This document shows positions 23,489-32,007 of a stretch of DNA of 64,000 bases, piece by piece (position 1 is the first letter of the stretch; each line of letters starts with the position of its first letter). The DNA comes from Paracoccus aerius (GTDB taxonomy: Bacteria; Pseudomonadota; Alphaproteobacteria; Rhodobacterales; Rhodobacteraceae), in the NCBI RefSeq assembly GCF_014656455.1, contig NZ_BNCL01000014.1, positions 1 through 64,000 on the forward strand, written 5' to 3'. A model generated the notes under the pieces. It had not been told where the DNA came from. It was given only the letters and a program-made list of their open reading frames with translations, and searched no databases. Position numbers and translations under genes: made by a program.

Positions 23489-24912
23489 GCAAGGCGGCAA
23501 TTATTGGCGGCGGTGTCATCGGCGGTGGCTGGGCTGCACGCTTTCTGCTCAATGGCTGGGATGTCGCGGTCTTCGACCCTGACCCCCAGGCCGAACGCAA
23601 GATCGGAGAGGTGCTGTCGAATGCCCGCCGGGCCCTTCCCGCGCTCTACGACCGGGCGCTGCCCCCTGAAGGCCGCCTGACTTTTCACGCCGACATGACC
23701 GAGGCTGTCGCCGGCGCCGATTGGATCCAGGAGAGCGTTCCCGAGACCCTCGCCCTGAAGCACCGCATCCTGCCCACGATCCAAGCCGCGGCCAGCCCGG
23801 ATGCGGTCATCGGGTCCTCGACATCGGGGTTCAAGCCGTCGGAACTGAACGGACCCGGCACACGGGCCATCGTCGCCCATCCCTTCAATCCGGTCTATTT
23901 GTTGCCGCTGGTGGAGCTGGTGGGTGATCCGGCCACCTGCGCCCGCGCGGCCGAGATCCTGCGCGGCATCGGCATGTATCCCTTGATCGTCCGCAAGGAA
24001 ATCGACGCTCATATTGCTGACCGCCTGCTGGAAGCCATCTGGCGAGAGGCATTGTGGCTGGTCAAGGACGGCATCGCCACAACCGAGGAGATCGACGAGT
24101 CGATCCGCATGGGCTTTGGTATCCGCTGGGCGCAGATGGGCCTGTTCGAGACCTATCGCATCGCCGGCGGCGAGGCGGGGATGGCGCATTTCATGGCGCA
24201 GTTCGGTCCTGCCTTGTCATGGCCCTGGACCAGGCTGATGGACGTTCCCGAATTCAACGACGAGCTGGTCGATCTGATTGCAGACCAGTCGGATGCGCAG
24301 TCCGGGCACCTGTCCATCCGTGAACTGGAGCGGTTGCGCGACGACAACGTGGTCGGCATGATCCGCGCCCTGAAACGTACCAGCAGCGGCGCAGGCGGTG
24401 TGGTATGCGCGCATGAGGAGCGCCTGGCTGCGCCGAGCGAGCGGGACGGCCTTCCGATCACTGCGATGCGCCAGGTTCCGGTCAGTTGGACCGACTACAA
24501 TAGCCACATGAACGAAACCCATTACCTTGAAGCCGCGTCGCAGGCGACCGACAGGTTCATGGAGATGATTGGTGCGGACGCTGCCTATATTGCCTCGGGC
24601 CGCAGCTACTTCACGGTCGAGAACCACATCCGCTACCTGGATGAGGTTCATGCGGGCGACCGGCTGACCATCACCACGCAGGTTCTGGCAGGGCAAGGCA
24701 AGCGGCTGCATCTGTTCCACCGCCTGTGGCGTGGCGACGACACGCTGGCCGCCACGGTCGAGACGATGCTGCTGCATACGGACCTGTCCACCCGCCGGAC
24801 CAGCGAACCGGATGCGGCAGTGTCGGAACGCTTGGCTGGCTGGGTAGCCTCCCATGCAGGACGGGCGGCTGATGGAGCCGGCCGTTTTGTCGGGCAGCCC
24901 GCCGGTATGTGA
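23485..24912 (+). CDS. lcdH: L-carnitine dehydrogenase fused to betainyl-CoA thioesterase
   Basis: A 475-residue fusion. Residues 1-310 are a 3-hydroxyacyl-CoA-dehydrogenase-like NAD-binding enzyme (GGGVIGGGWAARFLL near the start; 'GSSTSGFKPSEL' and 'VAHPFNPVYLLPLVELVG'), matching L-carnitine 3-dehydrogenase. Residues about 335-465 are a hotdog thioesterase ('VSWTDYNSHMNETHYLEAAS'). Fused proteins of this kind are known in alphaproteobacteria such as Sinorhizobium meliloti. They oxidise carnitine to 3-dehydrocarnitine and hydrolyse betainyl-CoA to glycine betaine. With the upstream BKACE the full carnitine-to-betaine route is encoded in two genes. Confidence 0.92.
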   Translation: MSKAAIIGGGVIGGGWAARFLLNGWDVAVFDPDPQAERKIGEVLSNARRALPALYDRALPPEGRLTFHADMTEAVAGADWIQESVPETLALKHRILPTIQAAASPDAVIGSSTSGFKPSELNGPGTRAIVAHPFNPVYLLPLVELVGDPATCARAAEILRGIGMYPLIVRKEIDAHIADRLLEAIWREALWLVKDGIATTEEIDESIRMGFGIRWAQMGLFETYRIAGGEAGMAHFMAQFGPALSWPWTRLMDVPEFNDELVDLIADQSDAQSGHLSIRELERLRDDNVVGMIRALKRTSSGAGGVVCAHEERLAAPSERDGLPITAMRQVPVSWTDYNSHMNETHYLEAASQATDRFMEMIGADAAYIASGRSYFTVENHIRYLDEVHAGDRLTITTQVLAGQGKRLHLFHRLWRGDDTLAATVETMLLHTDLSTRRTSEPDAAVSERLAGWVASHAGRAADGAGRFVGQPAGM

Positions 24913-24962
24913 ACCTAGCATGGTCGGGTTGCCAAAACGGTTGTCTGCGGAGTGGTGACGGA

Positions 24963-25946
24963 GTGGATCGTACCGGAACCATCTTCAGGCAGTCCAGCCA
25001 GCCCTTGGCGGTCACGATTCTGGTCCTGCCTGACGCCTCGCTGATGAGCATGGCAGCCACGCTTGACCCGATGCGGGCGGCGAACCGGATTTCAGGCCAG
25101 CTGCCCTATCGCTGGAAGGTCGTGTCGATGGACGGCCAGCCCGTCAGGACCAGCTGCGGACTTGCCTTGCAGGTGGATGACCGTTTCGATCAGCAGGCCG
25201 GCTGCGACATCCTGATCGTCGTCGCGGCTTTCAACGTCACGCGCCATGCGTCGTCGGGCGTGCTGGCCGCCGTGCGGCAGGCGGCGCGGCGCGCCCGCAT
25301 GGTTGGCGGGGTCGAGGCGGGCAGCTGGGTGCTGGCAATGGCCGGGTTGCTGGACCATCGCAAGGCGACGACCCATTGGGAGGATCTGGAGGATTTCGCG
25401 GCCCGGTTCCCGCAGGTCCAGGTAATCCCCGATCGCTGGGTCGTGGACGGCCCCGCCTTCACCACGGGGGGCGCGGCGCCCGCGCTTGACTTCATGCTTG
25501 CGCTGATCCGCGCACGGCAAGGCATCAGTGCGGCGCTGAACGTGGCAAGCCTTTATGTCTATGACGAGGTGCACCTGCCCTCAGATGCACAACCACTCGT
25601 GTCACTAGGCCGCAGCAGCAGCCTTGACCAGCGTGTCGCGCAATCAATCCGGATCATGGAGCAGCACCTCGACAGCCCCTTGGCGATCCGCGACGTGGCG
25701 GCCCAGGTCCAATGCTCGACCCGAACGCTGGAGGTGCTGTTCCGCGATCTCGTCCAGTCCTCGCCTGCGGCCTATTACCTGTCGCTGCGGCTTCAGGCCG
25801 CGCGGCGGCTCGTGGCCGACACCGGCCTGCCCATGGCGGACATCGCCGTGCGGACAGGGTTTTCGTCCATTGCCTCGCTATCGCGCGCGTTCCGGCGGCG
25901 GTTCGGGCAGTCGCCCTCCGCCGCCCGACGGGGATCAAAGATCTAG
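24963..25946 (+). CDS. Second GlxA-type AraC regulator (GbdR/CdhR group)
   Basis: A 327-residue protein with a DJ-1/PfpI-like N-terminal domain (about residues 15-200; VVAAFNVTRH, then VGGVEAGSWVLAMAGLLDHR) and a C-terminal AraC helix-turn-helix pair (about 225-320; LAIRDVAAQVQCSTRTLEVL, then PMADIAVRTGFSSIASLSRA). The GTG at 24963 is chosen; an in-frame GTG at 24909 overlaps the upstream stop but adds residues unlike the family. It may sense glycine betaine, or serve as the regulator of the binding-protein gene with which it converges. The two coding ends overlap by 12 bp. Confidence 0.8.
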   Translation: MDRTGTIFRQSSQPLAVTILVLPDASLMSMAATLDPMRAANRISGQLPYRWKVVSMDGQPVRTSCGLALQVDDRFDQQAGCDILIVVAAFNVTRHASSGVLAAVRQAARRARMVGGVEAGSWVLAMAGLLDHRKATTHWEDLEDFAARFPQVQVIPDRWVVDGPAFTTGGAAPALDFMLALIRARQGISAALNVASLYVYDEVHLPSDAQPLVSLGRSSSLDQRVAQSIRIMEQHLDSPLAIRDVAAQVQCSTRTLEVLFRDLVQSSPAAYYLSLRLQAARRLVADTGLPMADIAVRTGFSSIASLSRAFRRRFGQSPSAARRGSKI

Positions 25947-26873
25947 TTCGGCCTTGACGGCATCCAGCCCCGGCTGGCCATCAACAGTTGTCACGTTCTG
26001 AAGCCAGCCATCCAGCACGGCAGTGTTTTCCTTTATCCAGCGAGTGGCCGCGTCGCGCGGATCCATTCCCTCGTCGAGGATATAGGACATCATCACATCC
26101 TCGGCCTCGACGGTGAAGGCCAGGTTCGCCAGGAAGGCACCAAGGTTCGGGCATTCGGCGGACAGTCCCTTGCGGGTGTTCGTCAGGACGGTCGCCGCAC
26201 CGTCCTTGGGGCCGAACAGGTCGTTGCCATCGGTCAGGTATTCGATGTCATAGCGCACGTTCATCGGATGCGGACGCCAGCCGAAGAATAGGATATCGCT
26301 GTCCGATCCGATCGCACGTTCGACCTGCGCCAGCATTCCCTGCTCGCTGGACTCGACCAGCTCGAAATCGCCCAGGTCGAAGCTGTTGTCGCTGATCATC
26401 TTCAGGATCGTCGTGTTGGCGCTGCTGCCCGCCTCGATGCCGTAAATCTGGCCACCCAGCTGGTCCTTGAACCTGGCGATGTCGGCATAAGTCTTTAGCC
26501 CGGCTTCATAGGTCTTGGTTGGCACGGCGAACCCGATCAGCGCATCTTCCAAATTGGCGCGCACGACCTCGATGTCGCCCGCTTGGACCAGCGGCTTCTG
26601 GATCGGCTCCTGCAGGGGCATCCAGTTGCCCAGGAAGATGTCGGTGTCGCCCTGCTTGAGCGATTCAAAGGTCACTGCAACCGACAGGATCTGGACCTCG
26701 GGTTCGTATCCCAAGGCTTCCAGCACGATCGCCGTGGCCGAGGTTGTTGCGGTGATGTCGGTCCAGCCCACGTCCGAAAAGCTGGGGGCACGGCATTCGT
26801 CCGGTTCAGCGGCATGTGCCGGCGGCAGGATGGCAAAGGATGCGAGAAATGTGGCGGCGATCTTGCGCTTCAT
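25935..26873 (-). CDS. Glycine betaine/carnitine/choline ABC-transporter binding protein
   Basis: A 312-residue OpuAC-type periplasmic binding protein with a signal peptide (MKRKIAATFLASFAILPPAH then AA). It has the conserved 'DVGWTDITATTSATAIVLEA', 'GDTDIFLGNWMP' and C-terminal 'WIKENTAVLDGWL' segments. Binding clefts of this family use aromatic residues for quaternary amines. GGAGGG lies eight bases before the ATG at 26873. No permease or ATPase gene accompanies it, so it may feed a transporter encoded elsewhere, as CaiX does in Pseudomonas. The tie to the carnitine genes is from context. Confidence 0.88.
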   Translation of the reverse strand: MKRKIAATFLASFAILPPAHAAEPDECRAPSFSDVGWTDITATTSATAIVLEALGYEPEVQILSVAVTFESLKQGDTDIFLGNWMPLQEPIQKPLVQAGDIEVVRANLEDALIGFAVPTKTYEAGLKTYADIARFKDQLGGQIYGIEAGSSANTTILKMISDNSFDLGDFELVESSEQGMLAQVERAIGSDSDILFFGWRPHPMNVRYDIEYLTDGNDLFGPKDGAATVLTNTRKGLSAECPNLGAFLANLAFTVEAEDVMMSYILDEGMDPRDAATRWIKENTAVLDGWLQNVTTVDGQPGLDAVKAELDL

Positions 26874-27417
26874 GGTTATCCCTCCGTTGCTGGTGCGGTC
26901 GAGAACAGAACTGCTTCCCGATTTGGCTGTGCAGAAAGGATAGGCTGTCGGAATATGGGCAGTTAGCAAAATGCGCAGGTTTCTTCTCAAATCGCGCAAG
27001 GCAACATCAAAGATGTGCCTTTGTCCAATCCCCTCAGGCGTCCGATTGCAGCCGAGGCTGTCATCTAATCGCATGTTCTGTGGCAAGGTCTTTCTTCGCC
27101 GCGGGACATCGTTTGCCGGGAGCAGTGTCATCTCCGCGGTCGGCAAGGGCCGTTGCATGGATCAAACTCCCTGAAAGATTGCTGCCGCTGGTGAGGATAC
27201 CGGCCGACAGCATGGAGCCGATACTCCGCAAAGATCGACAATATTCAGACACTAGTTGACAACTGTTTAAACTAGAAGGATTGATGCGCTTGCGAGCAAT
27301 GCTGGAGGAGCAACTCGCAAATGGGGGAATGCCTGACGACCATCGTGGTTGCCGCCTGCTATTTGGTTTGGCGGGCCCGCAGATCGTCATTCGTTCCGCG
27401 CAGGAGAGGGCAGGAGC
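26874..27417. other. Divergent regulatory region between carnitine and Dha-kinase genes
   Basis: About 540 bp without an intact gene. A direct repeat of GCGCA (26973 and 26994, 21 bp apart) upstream of the binding-protein gene has the spacing of an AraC site, but it is short. A plus-strand frame near 27281 (MRLRAMLEEQLANGGMPDD) resembles the start of a GntR- or MarR-like regulator and then loses similarity, so it may be a remnant. The palindrome at 27252-27275 is described separately. Confidence 0.4.
27252..27275. promoter_or_regulatory. Palindromic operator candidate upstream of the Dha-kinase operon
   Basis: CTAGTT (27252-27257) and AACTAG (27270-27275) flank an inner AGTTG-A-CAACT palindrome and TTGACA. 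It is AT-rich in a GC-rich region and about 145 bp before the kinase start. It differs from the SorC-type sites at 31925 and 38814, so a different regulator, perhaps the fused one encoded by this operon, would use it. Confidence 0.4.
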
Positions 27418-29154
27418 ATGCAAAGGTTCATCAACAATCCGGATGATATCGTCGACGAGACAGTTGCCGGGTTCGTCCGTGCACATCGCAACATGGTCCG
27501 CCTGTCTCCCGATAACCCCCGCGTCGTCATTTCGACTGCGGCACCGCAGCCGGGGCGGGTAGGCATCGTGACTGGCGGTGGTTCGGGCCACGAGCCTGCC
27601 TTCATCGGCTATACGGGCCATAGCCTGGTTGATGCCGTCGCGGTGGGTGAGCTTTTCTCCTCTCCGACAGCAAAGAGCTTTGCCGATGCGATCCGCGCGG
27701 CCGACGGCGGCGCGGGTGTCGCGGTGCTGTACGGTAATTATGCCGGGGACAACATGAATGTCCGTATGGCGAAAGAATTGGTGGCGCCGGACGGGATCGA
27801 GGTCGCCACGGTTGTGGCCAATGACGATGTCTGCTCGGCCCCCGCGTCCGAACGCGAAAAGCGGCGCGGCGTGGCGGGCGAGATATTCATGTGGAAGATC
27901 GGCGGAGCAAGAGCCGCACAGGGTGGGTCACTGTCCGAAGTCGTGGCGGCGGCGCAGAAGGCGGTCGATGCTTGCCGCTCAGTCGGGGTGGGGCTTGCGC
28001 CCTGCACGCTTCCGGCGGTCGGCCATGCCAACTTCGCCATCGAGGCGGGCATGATGGAGGTCGGGATCGGCCACCATGGTGAACCGGGCGTACGTGTGGA
28101 GCCGCTGAAGACCGCCGATGACGTCGCCGATGACATGCTGCAGATCGTGCTGGATGATCACGACCTGCCAGCGGGGGCCGAAGTGGCTGTCTTGCTGTCC
28201 GGCCTCGGTGCAACGCCGGTGAACGAGCTTTATGTCCTTTATGACCGCGTCGAAAGCCAGCTTGATGCCAAAGGGGTTCATGTCCACAAGGCATTCGTCG
28301 GCAACTATTTCACTTCGCTGGAAATGGTCGGCGCAACGCTGACCGTGATGGCGCTGGATGCCGAACTCAAGGCGCTTCTCGACCACCCTGCCGAGGCGCC
28401 GGGGATGACAACCGGCCATGTCGCGCCCCCAGCGAATGCGGGCGCAGCGCACAGCCGCCATGCAAAGGCCGACCACGGGCAGGAAAGCGTCGCCACGAAG
28501 AACGTCGCGATCGCTGGGCCGTCCGTTTCCGTCGCTGGGTCCGGCGCGATCGTGCGCGAACTGGCCGAAGTGATCGTTGCGAACAAGGCGCATCTGTCGG
28601 AAATCGACGGGCTGATCGGAGATGGCGACCATGGCATCAACATGGCCAAGGGCTTTGGCCGTGCGGCCCAGAGGATCGCGGAAAGAGACCTTTCGCTGGA
28701 TCAGACATTGCGGATCCTTTCCGATGTCCTGATGGGTGAGATCGGAGGCTCGATGGGGCCGCTCTATGGCTTCATGTTCGCGGGTATGGCGCAAGAGGTT
28801 GCGGGCCGTCCCGCCATTGATGCGGCGGGTTTCTCGGCAATGATGAATGCGGCGCTGGCAGGTGTACGGCGCACCGGGTCAGCACAGGTCGGTGACAAGA
28901 CCCTGATCGACTGCCTTGTCCCGGCGGTCGCGGCCTTCGATGCCGCCGCGCGTGATGCAGGCTTTGCCGCGGCGTTGGAGGAGATGAGCGAAGCGGCTTT
29001 GAAGGGCCGCGACAGCACCGTCGATCTGGTTGCTAAGGTTGGTCGCGCAAGCCGGCTAGGCGAACGCTCGCGCGGGGTGCCCGACGCAGGCGCGACCTCT
29101 TGCTGTCTAATCCTGACAACGCTTGCCGCATCGTTCCGGAAGCGACTGGCCTGA
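27418..29154 (+). CDS. ATP-dependent dihydroxyacetone-type kinase (DhaK-DhaL fusion)
   Basis: A 578-residue one-chain kinase that phosphorylates a short ketose (dihydroxyacetone, or a C4 analogue such as erythrulose). The DhaK part (residues 1-335) has GGGSGHEPAF, LYGNYAGDNMN with Asp111, and His220 in 'GIGHHGEPG', which forms the covalent hemiaminal with the substrate. A linker follows (about 340-380), then DhaL (about 390-578) with the ADP-binding 'GDGDHGINMAKGF' and 'GDKTLIDCLVP'. The ATG at 27418 has GGAG a few bases ahead. The next gene begins one base after its stop. The true sugar is not determined. Confidence 0.9.
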   Translation: MQRFINNPDDIVDETVAGFVRAHRNMVRLSPDNPRVVISTAAPQPGRVGIVTGGGSGHEPAFIGYTGHSLVDAVAVGELFSSPTAKSFADAIRAADGGAGVAVLYGNYAGDNMNVRMAKELVAPDGIEVATVVANDDVCSAPASEREKRRGVAGEIFMWKIGGARAAQGGSLSEVVAAAQKAVDACRSVGVGLAPCTLPAVGHANFAIEAGMMEVGIGHHGEPGVRVEPLKTADDVADDMLQIVLDDHDLPAGAEVAVLLSGLGATPVNELYVLYDRVESQLDAKGVHVHKAFVGNYFTSLEMVGATLTVMALDAELKALLDHPAEAPGMTTGHVAPPANAGAAHSRHAKADHGQESVATKNVAIAGPSVSVAGSGAIVRELAEVIVANKAHLSEIDGLIGDGDHGINMAKGFGRAAQRIAERDLSLDQTLRILSDVLMGEIGGSMGPLYGFMFAGMAQEVAGRPAIDAAGFSAMMNAALAGVRRTGSAQVGDKTLIDCLVPAVAAFDAAARDAGFAAALEEMSEAALKGRDSTVDLVAKVGRASRLGERSRGVPDAGATSCCLILTTLAASFRKRLA

Positions 29155-29155
29155 C

Positions 29156-29818
29156 ATGGACGGCCTGGACGCCCACCAATTGACAGCGTTGTTTCGCCTG
29201 ATGTCGTTGCGGATCGACGAGGCGCGGCACATGCTCGGACAGCTGGATGGCGCGATCGGGGACGCCGACCATGGCAATTCAATGGCCGAGGGGTTTGCCG
29301 CCGTGGTCCGTGCGTCAGTCCAAGCTTCCTCTCGGGGTGCGGGAGCCGGCGACCTCTTTGCCATCGCCGCTGACAGCTTTCTGGAGGCCGTCGGGGCAAC
29401 CACCGGGCCGCTTTACGCAAGTGCCTTTCTGTCCGCCGGCCAAAGGTATCGCGGCATGCAGAGCCTGCGCGCGGCTGACATACCCGGTCTGATCCCAGCC
29501 TTCGCCAGCGGCATTGCGGCGAGGGGCAAGGCAAGCGCGGGCGACAAGACCATGCTGGACGTCTGGGGCCCGGCGGCACGTGCCGTGGTCGATGCACAGG
29601 CGGCGGGTTCGGCTCCTTTGGCCGTACTCGATGTCGCTCTGGAGGCTGCGGAAGAGGGTCGCGAGGCCACCCGGGCTATGACTGCTACCGTTGGCCGCGC
29701 CTCCCGGCTCGGCCAGCGTAGCCTGGGCCATGTGGATCCGGGCGCCGCATCTGCTGTCATCATCATTGCTGCGCTGCGTGACGGACTTGCTGTGCATCTG
29801 GGGCAGGGGGCCGGCTGA
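29156..29818 (+). CDS. dhaL: DhaL, ADP-binding kinase subunit (stand-alone)
   Basis: A 220-residue DhaL. The nucleotide-binding motif is 'GAIGDADHGNSMAEGF'; the second is 'GDKTMLDVWGPAARAV', and 'TVGRASRLGQRSLGHVDPGA' ends the domain. DhaL needs a DhaK to present the substrate. The DhaK that lacks a DhaL of its own is the C-terminal half of the very next protein. The genes overlap by one base (TGATG), which suggests that the two proteins work together. Upstream, the DhaK-DhaL fusion has its own DhaL, so this one is not needed there. Confidence 0.88.
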   Translation: MDGLDAHQLTALFRLMSLRIDEARHMLGQLDGAIGDADHGNSMAEGFAAVVRASVQASSRGAGAGDLFAIAADSFLEAVGATTGPLYASAFLSAGQRYRGMQSLRAADIPGLIPAFASGIAARGKASAGDKTMLDVWGPAARAVVDAQAAGSAPLAVLDVALEAAEEGREATRAMTATVGRASRLGQRSLGHVDPGAASAVIIIAALRDGLAVHLGQGAG

Positions 29819-31872
29819 TGGCTACAAGGGGCGAGTCCGGTGTTCTTGCGGAAATGCCGATGCCGTTCGGTGATGACGCCCTTTTGTGGGCGGCATGGCT
29901 GTATTACGAGGACGGGCTGACCCAAGGCGAGATCGCCGGGAAAATGGGCCTGTCGCGTGCGTCGGTGAACGCTTGGCTGGCCGAGGCGCGTAGTCGTGGG
30001 ATCGTCAACATCCAGATACAGCCCGAGCGCTTTCGGTCGGTTTCGATCGCGCGTGCGCTGAAGGATCAGTTCGGGCTTCAAGACTGTCTGGTAATTCCGT
30101 CCGAGGGGGAGGGCGGATCGCTAACCGATCGACTGGGCCGGGCAGCGGCGCAGGTATTGAAGCGGCTGGTCAGGTCGGGCGACACCCTGGCGGTGACATG
30201 GGGACGCACCGTGCTTGCGGCGGCTGAGGCGCTTGATCATCGCGGGCTTGCCGACATTCGCGTCGTGCAGGCGACCGGATCGACAACGGCTCGAATCCCC
30301 TGGACACCCGAAGCCTGCGCCTCGCGACTGGCATCCGCGCTTGGCGCGCGATGGATTCCGCTTTCTGTCCCCGCGATCGTGTCGTCCCCCAAGATGCGCG
30401 ACCTGCTGTTGGGCGAACCGGTCCTGTCTGAACAGATCGAGGTGCTGCGCGAGGCGAACCGTATCGTCATGGGTATTTCGTCCATGCGACCGGAAAGCAC
30501 GATCCACACATCCGGGTTCTTGGACGGGATCGATCGTCACGCCCATTACCAGGACGCGGCAGGCAGTCTAACGGGTCGCTTCATATCTGCGCGCGGCGCA
30601 GCGGTTGTCGGGCCGCTGGACCACTGCACCATCGGTCTTGATCTTAGCCAGTTGCTGACAATCCCGCAAAAGATCGCGGTGGCGGGTGGCATCGACAAGG
30701 TGGCGGCGATCCTTGCCGCCTTGCGCGGAGGCTATGTTGATGTCCTGGTCACAGATGCCGTGACCGCGCGCGGCGTATTGACGGCAGATGGCTGGCAGGA
30801 ACAGCCGCGCCGTTTCGAAGCCCTGCCGGAGACTGGCGAAACTCTGCCGCGCAGCACCGGCAAGAAGTTGATGAATGCCGTAAAGGATCTGGTGGACGAA
30901 TCTTTGGCCGGGGCACTGGTGGCGCACGAGGCGCTGATCGCTCCGGTCCCCGGCACGGGCCGCGCAGTCATGTCCCGTGCAGGCCCGCGTCCCGGCAAGG
31001 TCGGCATCGTGATAGGTGGAGGGGCGGGGCATGAGCCAGGCTTCTGGGGGTATGTCGGCAAGGGCCTGGCCGATGCCGCCGTTGTTGGCAATATCTTCGC
31101 GGCGCCGCCGCCCGGCCCCATCCTTGCCGCGAGCCGGGCGGTGAATGGTGGCGCAGGGCTGCTCTATATCTACGGCAATTTCTCCGGCGACCTTATGAAC
31201 TTCAGTATGGCACGCGAGATGGTTGAGGCCGCGGGCATCCCGGTGCGCCAGATCGTGACCAACGACGACATTGCATCGTCGCCGCCCGACAACCGAGGCG
31301 CGCGCAGGGGCGTGGCGGGCAACGTGTTCGTCTTTCGCATCGCCGGGGCGGCGGCTGATCTGGGCGCGTCTCTGGACGCCTGCGAAGCCGTCACACGGCG
31401 TGCGGCGCAGCGAACCTACACAATGGGCCTGGCGCTGGAACCCGCGCGTCTTCCTGATACGCGGCGCCCCAGTTTCGATCTGGATGCAGACCAGATGGAG
31501 ATTGGCGTGGGGGTACACGGAGAACCCGGTGTAGAACAAAGGCCGCTGGCTAGTGCGGACGATGCCGCCGATCTGCTGCTGGACCGTATCCTCGCCGAAA
31601 TGGCGCCCGCGAGGGGCGACCGGGTTGCGGTGCTTGTGAACTCGCTTGGTGGCACGCCTGCGATGGAACTTTATATCCTGACCCGCCGTATCCGCCAGCG
31701 TCTCAAGGCGCACGGCATTGGCGTGCATCGCACATTGGTCGGCCCGTTCTATACGTCAATGGACATGCAAGGCGTGTCATTATCGATGATTCATCTGGAT
31801 GACGAACTTGCCGCCCTTCTGGACCATCCCTGTCAGGCCCCGGCGCTGACGGTCACAGGACAGCCGACATGA
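29818..31872 (+). CDS. SorC-family sugar-sensing regulator fused to DhaK
   Basis: A 684-residue fusion. Residues about 15-70 are a SorC/DeoR-type helix-turn-helix (EDGLTQGEIAGKMGLSRASV). Residues 70-325 are the SorC sugar-binding domain ('VTWGRTVLAAAEAL', 'GIGLDLSQLL'-like ending, 'AVAGGIDKVAAILAALRGGY'). Residues 335-684 are a whole DhaK with 'GGGAGHEPGFWGYVG', Asp in YGNFSGDLMNF and His567 in 'GVGVHGEPG', so the substrate-binding residues are kept. Fused regulator/DhaK proteins are recorded among alphaproteobacteria, but I know of no defined function. The paired DhaL suggests a kinase that is also a transcription factor. Confidence 0.9.
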   Translation: MATRGESGVLAEMPMPFGDDALLWAAWLYYEDGLTQGEIAGKMGLSRASVNAWLAEARSRGIVNIQIQPERFRSVSIARALKDQFGLQDCLVIPSEGEGGSLTDRLGRAAAQVLKRLVRSGDTLAVTWGRTVLAAAEALDHRGLADIRVVQATGSTTARIPWTPEACASRLASALGARWIPLSVPAIVSSPKMRDLLLGEPVLSEQIEVLREANRIVMGISSMRPESTIHTSGFLDGIDRHAHYQDAAGSLTGRFISARGAAVVGPLDHCTIGLDLSQLLTIPQKIAVAGGIDKVAAILAALRGGYVDVLVTDAVTARGVLTADGWQEQPRRFEALPETGETLPRSTGKKLMNAVKDLVDESLAGALVAHEALIAPVPGTGRAVMSRAGPRPGKVGIVIGGGAGHEPGFWGYVGKGLADAAVVGNIFAAPPPGPILAASRAVNGGAGLLYIYGNFSGDLMNFSMAREMVEAAGIPVRQIVTNDDIASSPPDNRGARRGVAGNVFVFRIAGAAADLGASLDACEAVTRRAAQRTYTMGLALEPARLPDTRRPSFDLDADQMEIGVGVHGEPGVEQRPLASADDAADLLLDRILAEMAPARGDRVAVLVNSLGGTPAMELYILTRRIRQRLKAHGIGVHRTLVGPFYTSMDMQGVSLSMIHLDDELAALLDHPCQAPALTVTGQPT

Positions 31873-31916
31873 TGGGCATCGGAACAAAGTACGGCGCATG
31901 TCCATCCGGCCTGCTG

Positions 31917-31942
31917 TTGACTTTTGTCACACATAAGTGTCG
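31917..31942 (+). promoter_or_regulatory. Promoter with SorC-type operator, ABC-transporter operon
   Basis: TTGACT (31917-31922), then TT, then the operator TGTCACACATAAGTGTCG (31925-31942). The same order, TTGACT plus two bases plus TGNCACANNTNNGTGTC, occurs at 38806-38831 before the aldolase gene. The operator sits in the promoter spacer, where a bound regulator would block transcription. Confidence 0.6.
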
Positions 31943-32007
31943 AAATACAAAAAGAACGGCGACGGTAGTGGAAGCAGCGTCCCGAAAACCGTTCGAGGGG
32001 GAGAGAC

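Noticed and set aside
22361..23500. Long minus-strand open frame of 379 codons opposite the BKACE gene
   Set aside because: It is antisense to a well-supported gene with catalytic motifs, has no ribosome site and shows no family pattern. High GC makes such frames common.
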